DNA of 64,000 nucleotides from Osedax fenrisi (GCA_964019155.1 OZ025245.1:2781343-2845342); one strand, 5' to 3'. Shown: positions 44,412 through 55,910, numbered from the stretch's first letter. The notes: generated from the sequence alone by a model not told the origin. Program-made: numbers and translations.

Positions 44412-44762
44412 CATATATTTATATCTACTTGTAATGAAGCTAACATGTAATCATAGTTTTAACAGAGATTACAGTAAACAATAAATAGCTATATTGCCAA
44501 CTAAATGAAAAATCTATATTTATGTTTATCTAAAAAACTTATAATAAATATAAGTTTTAAAATGATACCAACTAATACAGTACTGGTACATATATGGCTG
44601 ACTATGTATCCTGCCTAATATAAATCAGCAAATCGAACAGTATCCGAATATGCCTTGACCCGAACAAATCTATAAAGATACACAATACAAAGAAAAAGAT
44701 CAATGAAATAAAACTGCCTGGAAATCAGGTTTTTTTTAATGAGACTCTCTGAGTATAGGTGT

Positions 44763-45145
44763 TGTAGTAGTAGTAGTATTTTATAAATATGTTATATCTG
44801 TTTATAATTTAATATTCAAATTATATTAATAGTTATTAAAATAACATATTACAATCCTACAATCCTACTATCCCCCAATAAATTACTATATTTCCAACTA
44901 TATAAAAATGTATATTTATGTTTATCTAAAAAAACCTATGATAAATATTAGTTTTAAAATGACACCAACTAATATAGTACTGGTACATATGCCTGACTGG
45001 GTATCCTGCCTAGTATAAATCAGGAAATCGAACAGTATCCGAATATGCCTTGATCCGAACAAAGCTATAAATAAGCAGAAAACGAAAACGAAAAAATGAA
45101 TGAAATAACTCTCAATTACGTGGTAACTAGGTTTTTATAAAGGGG
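44763..45145 (+). repeat. Last, diverged unit of the array, joined to inverted minisatellite 2
   Basis: It follows the short-unit layout to GATCCGAACAAAGCTATAAA and then diverges. Its end, TAACTAGGTTTTTATAAAGG, corresponds to the unit terminus (AATCAGGTTTTTTTTAATGA). The 8-bp minisatellite starts immediately after it. Confidence 0.8.
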
Positions 45146-46387
45146 GTTTCTGATATTTGTGGTTTGTGGGATTGTGGGATTATAGTAGTGGGGGGCTATG
45201 GTATTGAGGTATTAGTGGATTGTGGGATTGATGTATTGGTGGTATTGGGGTATTGGGGGAGTTTGGTATTGTAATTTTGGGGTATTGTGGGGATGAGGGA
45301 TTGTTGTATTGTGGTTTTGGGGTTTGTGGTATTGGGGGTTGTGGTATTGTGGTATTGTGGGATTGGGGTATTGGGGTATTGTAGGATTGGGGTATTGGGG
45401 TATTGTTGTATTATGGGATTATTGGATTGTGGGATTGAGGTATTGTGATATTGGGGGGTTGTGGAATTGTGGTATTGGGGGGTTGTGGTATTGGGGGGTT
45501 GTGGTATAGGGGGATTGTGGTATTGGGGGGTTGTGGTATTGGGGGTTGTGGTATTGGGGGATTGTGGTATTGGGGGGTTGTGGTATTGGGGGGTTGTGGT
45601 ATTGTGGTATTGTGGGATTGTGGTATTGTGGTATTGGGGGGGTATGGTATTGTGGCATTAAGGGATTGTGGTATTGTGGTATTGGGGGTTGTGCTATTGA
45701 GGGATTATGGTATTGGGGTATTGTGGTATTGGGGGATTATGGTATTGTAGGGTTGAGGTATTGGGGGTTATGGTATTGGTGTATTGGGGTATTGGGGTAT
45801 TGGGGTATTCGTGGATTGTGGTATTGGGATATTGGGGTATTGAGGGGTTGTGGTATTGTGGTATTGTGGTATTTGGGGTTTGTGGTATTGTGGGAGTGTG
45901 GTATTGGGAGAGTGTGGTATTGGGGGTTGTGGTATTGGAGGATTGTGGTATTGGGGTAATGTGGTATTAGGGGATTGTGGTATTGGGGTATTGGGGGATT
46001 GTGGTATTATGGTATTGGGGGATTGTAGGATTGTAGTATTGTGGGGTTGTGGTATTGGGGGGTTGTGGTATTGGGGGGTTGTAGTATCGGGGGATTGTGG
46101 GGTTATGGTATTGGGGGATTGTGGTATTGGGGGGTTGGGGGTTGTGGTATTGGGGTATTGGGAGATTGTGGTATTAGGGGATTGTGGTATTGTGTTATTG
46201 GGAGATTGTCGTATTGGAGGATTGGGGGACTGGGGTGTTGTGATATTGGGGGGTTAGCGGATTGTGGTATTGGGGGATTGTGGTATTGTGGTATTGGGGT
46301 TTGTTGTATTGGGCGATAGTGGGATTGGGGGATTGTGGTATTGTGGTATTGAGGGAGTGCGGTATTGAGGTGTTGAGGGATTGTGGG

Positions 46388-46430
46388 ATTCAATCATGCT
46401 CAATGCCTTAATTCTTCATTTCCTCAATTC
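46388..46430 (+). repeat. Core motif copy 2
   Basis: GGGATTCAATCATGCTCAAT then GCCTTAATTCTTCATTTCCTC: a short C-strand insert within the G-rich arm. Confidence 0.9.
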
Positions 46431-46806
46431 CTCATCCCTTGGGATTTGGGGATTGTGGTATTGGTGGATTGTGGGATTGTGGTATTGTGGTATTGGGGGA
46501 TTATGGTATTGGGGATTGTGGTATTGGGGGATAATGGTTTTGGGGTATTGTGGTATTGTCGTATTGTGGTATTGGGGGATTTGGTTATTGGGGGGTTGTG
46601 GTATTGGGGGGTTGTGGTATTGGGGGTTGTTATATTGGGGGTTTTGGTATTGGGGGGTTGTGGTATTGGGGGATTGTAGTATTGAGGTATTGGGGGGTTG
46701 TGGTATTGGGTGATTGTGGTATTGGGGGGTTGTGGTATTGGGGGGTTGGGGGTTGTGGATTAGGGCGATTGTGATATTGGGGAATTGAGGTGTTGAGAGA
46801 TTGTGG

Positions 46807-46840
46807 GATTCAATCATACTCAATGCCTTAATTCCCCAAT
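46807..46840 (+). repeat. Core motif copy 3, at the symmetry axis
   Basis: GGGATTCAATCATACTCAAT then GCCTTAATTCCCCAATC, where the strand bias switches from G to C. Confidence 0.9.
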
Positions 46841-47189
46841 CTCTCAATCTCTCAATTCCTCAATTCCTCAATTCCTCAATAACTCAATTCTCCAATCCTC
46901 CAATCCTCCAATCCCACAATCCCACAATCCCACAATCCAACAATCCCACAAGCCCACAACCCCTCAATACCACAATCCCCAATACCACAACCCCCAATAC
47001 CACAATCCCCCAATACCACTATCCCCCAATATCACAATCCGCCAATACCACAATCCGCCAATACCACAACACCCCAAAACCACAACCCCCCCAATACCAC
47101 AATCCCCAATACCACAATCCTCCAATACCACAATATCACAATAACACAATCCACCAATATCACAATCCCCAAATCACAAGGTATTGAGG

Positions 47190-47236
47190 AATTGAGGAAA
47201 TGAGGAATTAAGGCATTGTGCATGATTTAATCCCAC
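47190..47236 (-). repeat. Core motif copy 4
   Basis: GGAATTAAGGCATTGTGCAT then GATTTAATCCCACAATTCC: the inverted partner of the copy at 46388, inside the C-rich arm. Confidence 0.9.
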
Positions 47237-48380
47237 AATTCCTCAACACCTCAATACCGCACTCCCTCAATACCACAATACCACAATCCCCCAATCCCAC
47301 TATCGCTCAATATCACAAACCCCAATACCACAATACCACAATCCCCCAATACCATAATCCGCTAACCCCCCAATATCATAACACCCCAATCCTCCAATCC
47401 TCAATACGACAATCTCCCAATACCGCAATATCACAATCCCCCAATACTACAATCTCCCAATACCCCAATACCACAACCCCAACCCCCCAATACCACAATC
47501 CCCCAATACCATAACACCACAATCCCCCGATACTACAACCCCCCAATACCACAACCCCCCAATACCACAACCCCACAATACTACAATCCTACAATCCCCC
47601 AACACCATAATACCACAATCCCCCAATACCCCAATACCACAATCCCCTAATACCACAATACCCCAATACCACAATCCTCCAATACCACTACCCCCAATAC
47701 CACACTCTCCCAATACCACACTCCCACAATACCACAAACCCCAAATACCACAATACCACAATACCACAACCCCTCAATACCCCAATATCCCAATACCACA
47801 ATCCACGAATACCCCAATACCCCAATACCCCAATACACCAATACCATAACCCCCAATACCTCAACCCTACAATACCATAATCCCCCAATACCACAATACC
47901 CCAATACCATAATCCCTCAATAGCACAACCCCCAATACCACAATACCACAATCCCTTAATGCCACAATACCATACCCCCCCAATACCACAATACCACAAT
48001 CCCACAATACCACAATACCACAACCCCCCAATACCACAACCCCCCAATACCACAATCCCCAATACCACAACCCCCAATACCACAACCCCCCAATACCACA
48101 ATCCCCCTATACCACAACCCCCCAATACCACAACCCCCCAATACCACAATTCCACAACCCCCCAATACCACAATACCTCAATCCCACAATCCATTAATCC
48201 CATAATACAACAATACCCCAATACCCCAATCCCACAATACCACAATACCACAATCCCACAATACCACAATACCACAACCCACAATACCACAACCCCCAAA
48301 ACCACAATACAACAATCCTCCAATCCCACAATCCCACAATCCCACAATCCCACATTCCTCAAATCCCCAAGCCCACAAGA

Positions 48381-49065
48381 CTAAATCCCACAAGCCCACG
48401 AGCCCTCAATGCCACAACCACACAAGCCCACAAGCCTAGTAGCCGACAAACCCACGCGCATACACGTTACAAGCCCACAAGCCTACAAGTGTGCAAGTGT
48501 ACAAGCCTACAAGACGAGTATCCTACATGCCCACAAGCCTACAAGCCTACAAGTCTATACGCCAACAAACTCACAAGCATATAAGCCTACAAGCCTTCAA
48601 GCCTAGTGGTCTAGTAGCCTACAAGACGACAAGCCTACAAGCCCATAAGCCCATAAGCCCATAAACCCACAAACCCACAAACCTAGAAGCCCATAAGGCC
48701 ACAAGCCTAGTAGGCTACAAGCTTACAAGCCCATTAAGCCCACAAGTCTACAAGTATATAAGCCCACAAGCTCTCAAGCCTACAAGCACACAAGCCTACA
48801 AGACTAGTAGCCGACAAGCCAACGCGCATACTCGCCCACAAACCCACAAGCTAACAATCCCACAATCTCTCAAGCCCACAAGCCTTCAACCCAGAGATAC
48901 ATAAACTTACAAACCGACAAACCGACAAGCCAACAAGCCTATTGTAGGCTTTACAATCCAACAAGCCTATAAGCCCACAAGCCCAGACGCCTACAAGCCT
49001 AGTAGCACACAAGCATATAAGCCTAGTAGCCCTACATACCCACAAGCCCACAAGCACACAAGTAC
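48381..49065 (+). repeat. Diverged 8-bp array, CCTACAAG/CCCACAAG units
   Basis: The CCCACAAT unit passes into CCCACAAG at about 48365-48420 and continues with many variants (CCTAGTAG, CCATAAG, CCGACAAG). The phase of eight is often kept. No G-rich partner exists, so this flank is outside the inverted structure. Confidence 0.9.
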
Positions 49066-49145
49066 TGAAGAATGGGCGTCGCCGTGCTAAAGAACCTCGC
49101 CGGAGCAAACAGTGAATCTCTTAATGATCTCAGCGTGTTAGTAGT

Positions 49146-49296
49146 GTACCCCTCTCTCTCTGTTTTAGTGTAACGCATTGTACCCCTCTCTCTGTTTTAG
49201 TGTAACGCATTGTACCCCTCTCTCTGTTTTAGTGTATCGCATTGTACCCCCCTCTCTCTGTTTTAGTGTAACGCACTGTACCCCTCTCTCTCTATG
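49146..49296 (+). repeat. 33-bp minisatellite, five units
   Basis: GTACCCCTCTCTCTGTTTTA followed by GTGTAACGCATT recurs at 49146, 49180, 49212, 49244 and 49278. Length varies by one or two CT steps. Confidence 0.95.
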
Positions 49297-49814
49297 ATTC
49301 AGTTCATTTGAGGATCTCATTATGAGTGCGTTCAAATCTTCACCATAAGTGCACTTTCAACCACTGGTTGTCTAGTATGAATAAATAGTAATACCAGTTG
49401 GATTTACTACCAATTAGATTTTTACATGCAGTAAATACAAGTTTCATGACCATCTGTGGTTGAAAAACAACTCACCCCTAGTGTCTGCATAGTAGGAAGT
49501 CCTATGTATTACACACACATACACACACACACATTTCCTATTATTTTATGTTTTGTTTACATGTATTATTTATTTATTTACATTTATTTGTTCATATCAT
49601 ATTGTTTAATTTATAATGCATTATGAATTTTGTATAATGCATAATGAATTAAGTTATAATGCACAATGAAAGTACTATGAAAGCCTATTTGAGTCTTATT
49701 TAATAAACCTTCACCTCACTACCTCATTAATAGTAGATATAGTGTAAACCCTTACTAACACACACTACATTTATGATATATTAACAAATTAAACCAGCAT
49801 TTTTAAATTACTAT
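49297..49814. other. No gene seen; short (CA)n at about 49510-49532
   Basis: AATGCATAATGAATT-like short repeats near 49615-49670. Otherwise unassigned. Confidence 0.5.
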
Positions 49815-50012
49815 ATCATGCACCTTGACATCACTATAGCATGCGTCTTGACATCTCTAGCACATACTAACCTTAACATCACTAGCACATACTAACCTTG
49901 ACATCACTAGCTCATACTAACCTTGACATCACTAGCTCATACTAAACCTTGACATCACTAGATCATACTAACCTTGACATCACTAGCTCATACTAACCTT
50001 GACATCACTACC
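49815..50012 (+). repeat. 25-bp minisatellite, CTAACCTTGACATCACTAGC units
   Basis: About seven units of 25-26 bp (TTGACATCACTAGCTCATAC then TAACC), the first two diverged. Confidence 0.95.
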
Positions 50013-50499
50013 TTACAGAGAAGATAAATCCATGCTAACTGCAAGACAATTTGAAGAGTTGGTGACATTCTCCTCCGATCTACTGAAACAGTGAACATTG
50101 GGCACCTGCGATAATGACTTACTGATAGTCTACCTGCAGTCTAGTAATACAGTTAGAACTGCCATCTAGTGAGGAGATGTTCTCAGATAGGGAGAAACTA
50201 TTATATTAATGTAATTAATATTTAATTTCTAAATTAATCTAAATTCCTCATTTATAAATATTCAGATATTGATAATTAAACGTTGTTATTACATTACTCT
50301 TACTATAGATCCTATTCCATCAATGCAATACATGTAATACATCTATTATATTGATCATTTAATATTATTTATCATTTATCATTTATCATTTATACATCAT
50401 ATATTATAAGATTATATATGATGTAACCATTTAATATTGAAGTTTTATTTTTATAAGACGTGTATTATATTTCAGAATATTTAAATATGAATTCTGCTC
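50013..50499. other. No gene seen; AT-rich after 50190
   Basis: TTATCATTTATCATTTATCA short repeats near 50365-50392. A GC-richer piece at 50013-50180 has no recognisable frame. Confidence 0.5.
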
Positions 50500-50600
50500 C
50501 CCCTAATTAAGCCCCACTCCCCCTAACTAAGCCCCACTCTCCCTAACTAAGCCCCACTCCCCCTAACTAAGCCCCACTCTCCCTAACTAAGCCCCACTCT
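50500..50600 (+). repeat. 20-bp minisatellite, CCCTAACTAAGCCCCACTCT units, block 1
   Basis: Five units. The same repeat opens the second copy of the 483-bp duplication at about 51001-51083. Confidence 0.95.
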
Positions 50601-51482
50601 CCAATGAGAACTACAAGAACTACAAGAAACAGGAGTCCAATAATTACATCAAACTTACATGTAGCAGACCAGGACATAAGATACAAGGTTTTTATTAAAT
50701 TATGTTAAACTATTCATACCCTTTAAAAATAGAATATATATATTATTTAAAGTTGACAAAGGGTCTTAAAGTAATGTACTATCCTTTAAGGTATACAATA
50801 ACATTAGAAAGCCTACTTAACTAACCCCTATCCATACATACTCTTAGCATATGACAATAAACCTATTGCGACCTACGGCATAACAATAATATGTTATAAT
50901 TATAATGGCATATTATACGATATAAACTTCACTATAGTCGAATCCCCACAACCCCTTATAATATGACTAATAGACACATCTGCAGAAGGCTAAGCCTCTA
51001 ACTCCCTAACTAAGCCCCACTCTCCCTAACTAAGCCCCACTCCCCCTAACTAAGCCCCACTCTCCCTAACTAAGCCCCACTCTCCAATGAGAACTACAAG
51101 AACTACAAGAAACAGGAGTCCAATAATTACATCAAACTTACATGTAGCAGACCAGGACATAAGATACAAGGTTTTTATTAAATTATGTTAAACTATTCAT
51201 ACCCTTTAAAAATAGAATATATATATTATTTAAAGTTGACAAAGGGTCTTAAAGTAATGTACTATCCTTTAAGGTATACAATAACATTAGAAAGCCTACT
51301 TAACTAACCCCTATCCATACATACTCTTAGCATATGACAATAAACCTATTGCGACCTACGGCATAACAATAATATGTTATAATTATAATGGCATATTATA
51401 CGATATAAACTTCACTATAGTCGAATCCCCACAACCCCTTATAATATGACTAATTGACACATCTGCAGAAGGCTAAGCCTCA
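50601..51482 (+). repeat. 483-bp tandem duplication
   Basis: CCAATGAGAACTACAAGAAC at 50601 and 51084 start two near-identical copies that end ACATCTGCAGAAGGCTAAGC. The only difference I noticed is CTAATAGAC against CTAATTGAC. The 20-bp minisatellite lies at the junction. Confidence 0.95.
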
Positions 51483-51906
51483 TAAAAATATTATTCACAA
51501 TAGACATAATCCCACCTATATCAAAACCACCCGCCAAAAATGATACCAGAATATTCCCCGTAACACTTCAAATAAGCCTCGACAAACAAGTACGACCCTT
51601 GTTACATGCGAATAAATGTGTCGAAATCAACTTTAAAGTATATATAGAGCTATAGCGTATGATGTCCAAAGGAATCATCATATCGGTAAATAAGCCTACA
51701 GCATAGGTATCCAGCATAACATATGCACCAAAGAAGTAAGGTGACATCATGATATTATATGTAATATGGTATTCCAACCAATGCGAAAGATTCCAGACAC
51801 ATCCAATAAGCAATTGGAAACTACCACCAAACAGCAGAAGCATACCATATATGTCCTCCACTAATAGGACATCACCCACATTTCATCCAGTCCTTGCATC
51901 AAATTA
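51439..51906 (-). pseudogene. Unidentified membrane-like reading frame with in-frame TGA
   Basis: On the minus strand there are about 154 codons between TAA stops with no TAA or TAG but two TGA codons (51883-51885 and 51568-51570). Without TGA readthrough the longest open part is 51571-51882. The translation is hydrophobic with several membrane-span-like segments (GMLLLFGGSFQLLIGCVW, then SPYFFGAYVMLDTYAVGLF). I recognise no family. The area is less AT-rich than the rest of the window. Possibilities: an organelle-code gene copied into the nucleus (TGA as Trp), an old pseudogene, or chance. The 3' end overlaps the second copy of the 483-bp duplication. Confidence 0.3.
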
Positions 51907-52172
51907 ATTCATATAAAGACACGTTCAGATCATAAAGAACATTATAAAAAATACATACATCAATAAGATAACTAAAGCACTACTATCTTAGAGAAATAAC
52001 CCTCAAAATGTGATGACCCCAGCCCTCTACACATACTTTTACATCAATCCAAACATCAGAACGCACGAAACTACAAACACATCAAACAAACATAAATTAA
52101 CTAGATGACATTACTCGCAAGAAAACCGCATACATCGTACAGAACGTTCAAATCTGTCAAATTCGAGACTCC

Positions 52173-52480
52173 TTAAAATTCACATGATCCCCAGCTACCA
52201 TTGTCAAGAAACGAACCAGAATCATATGTCATGTGTACCCATACGGGAAACATCCTATGACGTACAAGACATAAAATACGATCAACACCTACAACTAACC
52301 CCAAGAAAATTACACCACCATAGAGAATACCCCCACTCATACCCAAACACAACATTTATCTAATTACACAACACCACCATCTGATAATAATACCATCCTC
52401 TCATACACAGCTATTATAGAACCAAAAGCAGCTTAGGAAACTATACGCCAAAGCTCCAGGAACAGGCACACTCCCTACCG
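52173..52480 (-). pseudogene. Unidentified hydrophobic open frame
   Basis: 60 codons from 52355 (MLCLGMSGGILYGGVIFLGL, then VVGVDRILCLVRHRMFP), preceded in frame by a further open part interrupted by stops. It has one clear membrane-span-like segment followed by basic residues. It lies upstream of and on the same strand as the 51439-51906 frame, so both may belong to one decayed gene. No family assigned. Confidence 0.25.
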
Positions 52481-53462
52481 ATTTGTCCTGTAATATATCT
52501 TCTTCTTGGAAGAGGTGATGTTATGTTATTATCACTATTACTTTGTGTATTATTATTATTATCTCGCATTATACTAACACACGCCGAGTGCTAGGAATAT
52601 GCCCATACATCAATCGATGCCGTCTCACATGATTAAGCAATGCTAGACGCCTATCTATAAGAGCCGTGATAAATGTACAAAGTTAATAAATAATGTTAAA
52701 TACACGCATTGATTCTTTTTCTAATAACTTAACAACTTGTATATACAAATATACTTTAATATAAATACATTTCTGATTAATGATTCATATACAAATATAA
52801 TAAATTTGATTTTGATAATTATGTTAATGTTTGAATCAAATAATAATATTTATGTAATGTATTATTCTAATATAATTACACTAACAAATATAAATAAATG
52901 TAATACAATTAAATATATTTATGATTATTTGATACAAATACACAAAATCTGTTTTTGATATAAATTAAATTATTAATGTTGATCAAATACAAAGATTTAT
53001 ATAAGTTTTCAAGAATAATTAATTGATTATTGTTTAAATGAATATAACATAATTGATACAATTGATATATTTAGTATTTTAATTTGAAATAAAATTGACA
53101 TGTAAGAATCCATAATTAATTTATTATTCTTTTATACAAGACAATATTAATGACTAATATATATATTTAACTATATATTTTTATAAATATTTAAATATAA
53201 TATCATACATATTAGTGTTGTAAATGATGTCGGGTAGTTTCGGGTAATTGACTACATGGAAGGTTTCGGGTATCAAAATATGATTTCGGTTCAATTACGA
53301 TTTAAATACTAATAACTTATCATTATCGAAAATATAAAAAATGATTATTTAAAATTATAGTAAAAGTATTTTATACAATATAAAATAAAATCTAACAATA
53401 TAATTGGTTATCAATTAATTAGACAATAATTTTGTTATCAATGAGTTATATAATACATAATG
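52481..53462. other. No gene seen; AT-rich
   Basis: A TTATTATTATTATC tract lies near 52550. A 73-codon frame at 52737-52958 is Asn/Ile/Tyr-rich by composition. GTTTCGGGTA recurs two to three times at 53228-53270. Confidence 0.5.
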
Positions 53463-53765
53463 TTACGGTCAGGTACGGCAGCAATGCATAATCATGAATA
53501 GCTATAAATTATAGCCTATAATTAATACAAAATGGATAGGTAAACAATAAAAAACATAATAAAGCCGGGTTGGGTTCGGCAGAAATTCAGAATCAGCAAG
53601 AGCTATAATTAATAAAAAATAGATAGGTAAACAATAAAAAACATAATAAAGCTGTGTCGTGTACATCAGAAATACAGAATTAGGAATCGCTATAATTAAT
53701 AAAAAATAGATAGATAAACAATAAAAAAACATAGCAAAGCTAGCTCGGGTATGGCTATTATATCT
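53463..53765 (+). repeat. 87-bp tandem repeat, three units
   Basis: GGTAAACAATAAAAAACATA followed by AAGC and a GC-richer part (GGGTTCGGCAGAAATTCAGA) recurs at a period of 87-88 bp. The minus-strand frame over it (FYCLPIYFLLIIA repeats) follows from the period being near a multiple of three. Confidence 0.9.
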
Positions 53766-54996
53766 ATAAAGTCCATTCCACACTTAAACTATATGGAAAT
53801 CCCTCGTATAATTATATACATTTTTACATGTATTAATTAAAATGTTAACGTTAGATTACATTTATTATGGAGAGTTAAAGTGAGGTATATAAATAGAAGT
53901 AAAACGTAAATACCTACGAATATTCGCATGCATTTTGAAAATAATTATGTTTTTATAGAAACGTTTGATATTCGCAAGTGAGGTAGATTAAACATATCCC
54001 ATTATATTTATATTGAATTAATACCAAAGATTTTCCGAAGAAAAGATATAACACTTACGCGAAATCGTGTTTTTCGAATTTGTATACAAAATACCCCAGT
54101 GCCACCTATAGCGGGTTACTTTTAGGAACTATGTGTTGTTTATAATGTAAATTCGTATTTAACTATACACTTTTAAAATGTTAAATAATATGCTTTAAAT
54201 TAATATTTATATGATGAAAACTAAGTGATCATTACTAATATATAACAAACAAATATGATATGTATGTTTTAAATGATATAAGTATATATTTAGTAAGTAA
54301 AAGCTAATTTATATTGCATGTAATTTAATAGAGCAATGAAAACATTGTTGTATGCAAATAGAGCCGAACCTAAATATATTTCAGTGATTTCGATACTACT
54401 GCTAGCAGCGGTTGGGGATATTACTAAATTACGTTGCATGCATAGGGAGTGTTATATCTTTGCTTCGCAAAATCTTTGTTAATACTAAATAAATAGGCTT
54501 ACATAATTATATAAGTGTGTATATAATAATAATATATATTTATTGAATACAATACAAAGCGGATACAAATATTATTATTAATCTATGTGTTAATAATATC
54601 GAATATATACTATTAAAACATATAAATTATTGAATGAATCATGATTGCATAAGTATTATAAATTAATTAAAACATGCATAATAAAACTACACCATGTATT
54701 ATTTTTACTATTTTTTTTGTGCATAACTTTTTTTTAAATAAAAATAAAAAAAAACTAAAATAAGACTTCTATTATATAATTTAATAATATGTCTAATGAT
54801 AACAAATTTATTATAATAGCATCAATATAAAAAATCGTATTCTTATAGGTTTTATTCCTATGGTTTTATTTATATCGTACCAATACATTATAGTTGGATT
54901 ATTCGTAGACTATAAATGTATAGTATTTACATTTTATACTAGTTTGGTTTATAAATATTTAAAATTATTGTAATATTACTAATATTAGATATTATC
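53766..54996. other. No gene seen; AT-rich
   Basis: GC-richer patches at 54085-54130 (ACCCCAGTGCCACCTATAGC) and 54390-54470 are unassigned. Confidence 0.5.
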
Positions 54997-55036
54997 ATCG
55001 ATATAAAGAAAGTCGACTTTCTTTATATCGATGGAT
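54997..55036. repeat. Palindrome CATCGATATAAAGAAAGT / ACTTTCTTTATATCGATG
   Basis: Perfect inverted repeat around GTCGAC. Half-copies or related palindromes lie at about 24881-24918, 24992-25009, 25454-25474, 28612-28650 and 56066-56098. Confidence 0.9.
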
Positions 55037-55858
55037 ATTATATAGAAATTTAAAATGAATTAATAATGTTACATTATTAAATGTAATATAATGAAAAATA
55101 AATAACTTATTGAAAAACAAATAATTCGAAAATCGTTACTATAGTATCTTACTTACGATTCTATATTCAATAATATATAACATATATTTATATATTTATT
55201 TACTATATATAAATAGATAATTTATTGAAATATAATACATACTATATTTAATAATATATAAATTATTTATTATTATTCAAATTTTGAAATAATCTGAAAC
55301 AATAATATTGAAATTTAAATAATTACTACTATTTCCTAAGTTTTTATGAGTCATACAAATCTTTGATTATATATAGAAATTGATGTATATTTTTACAAAA
55401 TAATAATAATATTTAATTCAAAATGTATATTTTTAATTAATAACATCTTTTATATTTGTATTCAATATATTTATTCTAAAGTACATTTAATATATTAATT
55501 CATAAATTGCCATTTGACATATACGCATTAAGTTGCTGTATTTCGGTAAAAACAGTGTGTCTTAAAAACAGAGATTCCGTTTTTTTGTGTAACCAAGTAT
55601 ATACACGTAGAAATCTAAAAATGTAATTATTTATAGTCTATTCTCTATAAAACCAAATGATAATTAAATATATTCATTATAATATAACGATTATTAAAAT
55701 ATTATTTAATTAGATACCAATTATTTCTCTAACATATAGTAATTCATAAATTAAAGTAGGTGGTTTACACAAAATTGTCGGCCTAATCTTCGTGTCAGCG
55801 TATTCCGTATTTATATGCCCGTTTTGTCTTCCCATTCCGTATATTATATATCTATATA

Positions 55859-55910
<52 letters not shown>

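Larger units (their letters stand above)
32209..45125 (+). repeat. 13-kb tandem array of short (397-bp) and long (723-bp) units
   Basis: About 26 head-to-tail units, each opening TTGTAGTAGTAGTAGTATTT and closing GACTCTCTGGGTATAGG (or GCGACTCTCTGGTATAG). Starts fall at about 32215, 32602, 32999, 33390, 34114, 34513, 35243, 35643, 36040, 36440, 37162, 37557, 37957, 38680, 39077, 39791, 40189, 40589, 40985, 41384, 42109, 42504, 43219, 43614, 44014 and 44763. Nine units are short variants at the ends of runs; long units are 33390, 34513, 36440, 37957, 39077, 41384, 42504 and 44014. Short and long share the head (to about ATTAAAATAACATAT) and the 3' part (ATACCAACTAATACAGTACT to the end). No coding frame survives in any unit. 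Confidence 0.95.
45146..48380. repeat. Large inverted minisatellite 2 (8-bp unit)
   Basis: TATTGTGG/TATTGGGG units on the + strand from about 45146, turning to CCACAATA/CCCCAATA by 46840. Four separate blocks pair with coordinate sums of exactly 93,617 (45658 with 47959, 45707 with 47910, 45850 with 47767, 46041 with 47576), placing the axis near 46808. Internal small inversions occur at the cores (46381-46430 and 47195-47236). It uses the same unit as minisatellite 1 with a higher share of GGTATTGG forms. Confidence 0.95.

Noticed and set aside
32209..45125. CRISPR-like array because of regular spacing
   Set aside because: Units of 397-723 bp with shared full-length sequence are satellite or transposon units. 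There are no short direct repeats with unique spacers and no cas genes, and the DNA is eukaryotic.
45309..48399. Similar long frames in the second 8-bp array, up to 224 codons
   Set aside because: Same explanation; they shift with unit phase and mirror each other on both strands.
51568..51879. GPCR, photosystem or cytochrome oxidase fragment
   Set aside because: Hydrophobic stretches and a DR-like motif are too little. I could not align a family-specific motif, so no function is given.
53502..53783. Membrane protein with FYCLPIYFLLIIA repeats
   Set aside because: The repeat period (87 bp) is a multiple of three, so a frame stays open by chance. No conserved start, and the DNA is a simple tandem repeat.
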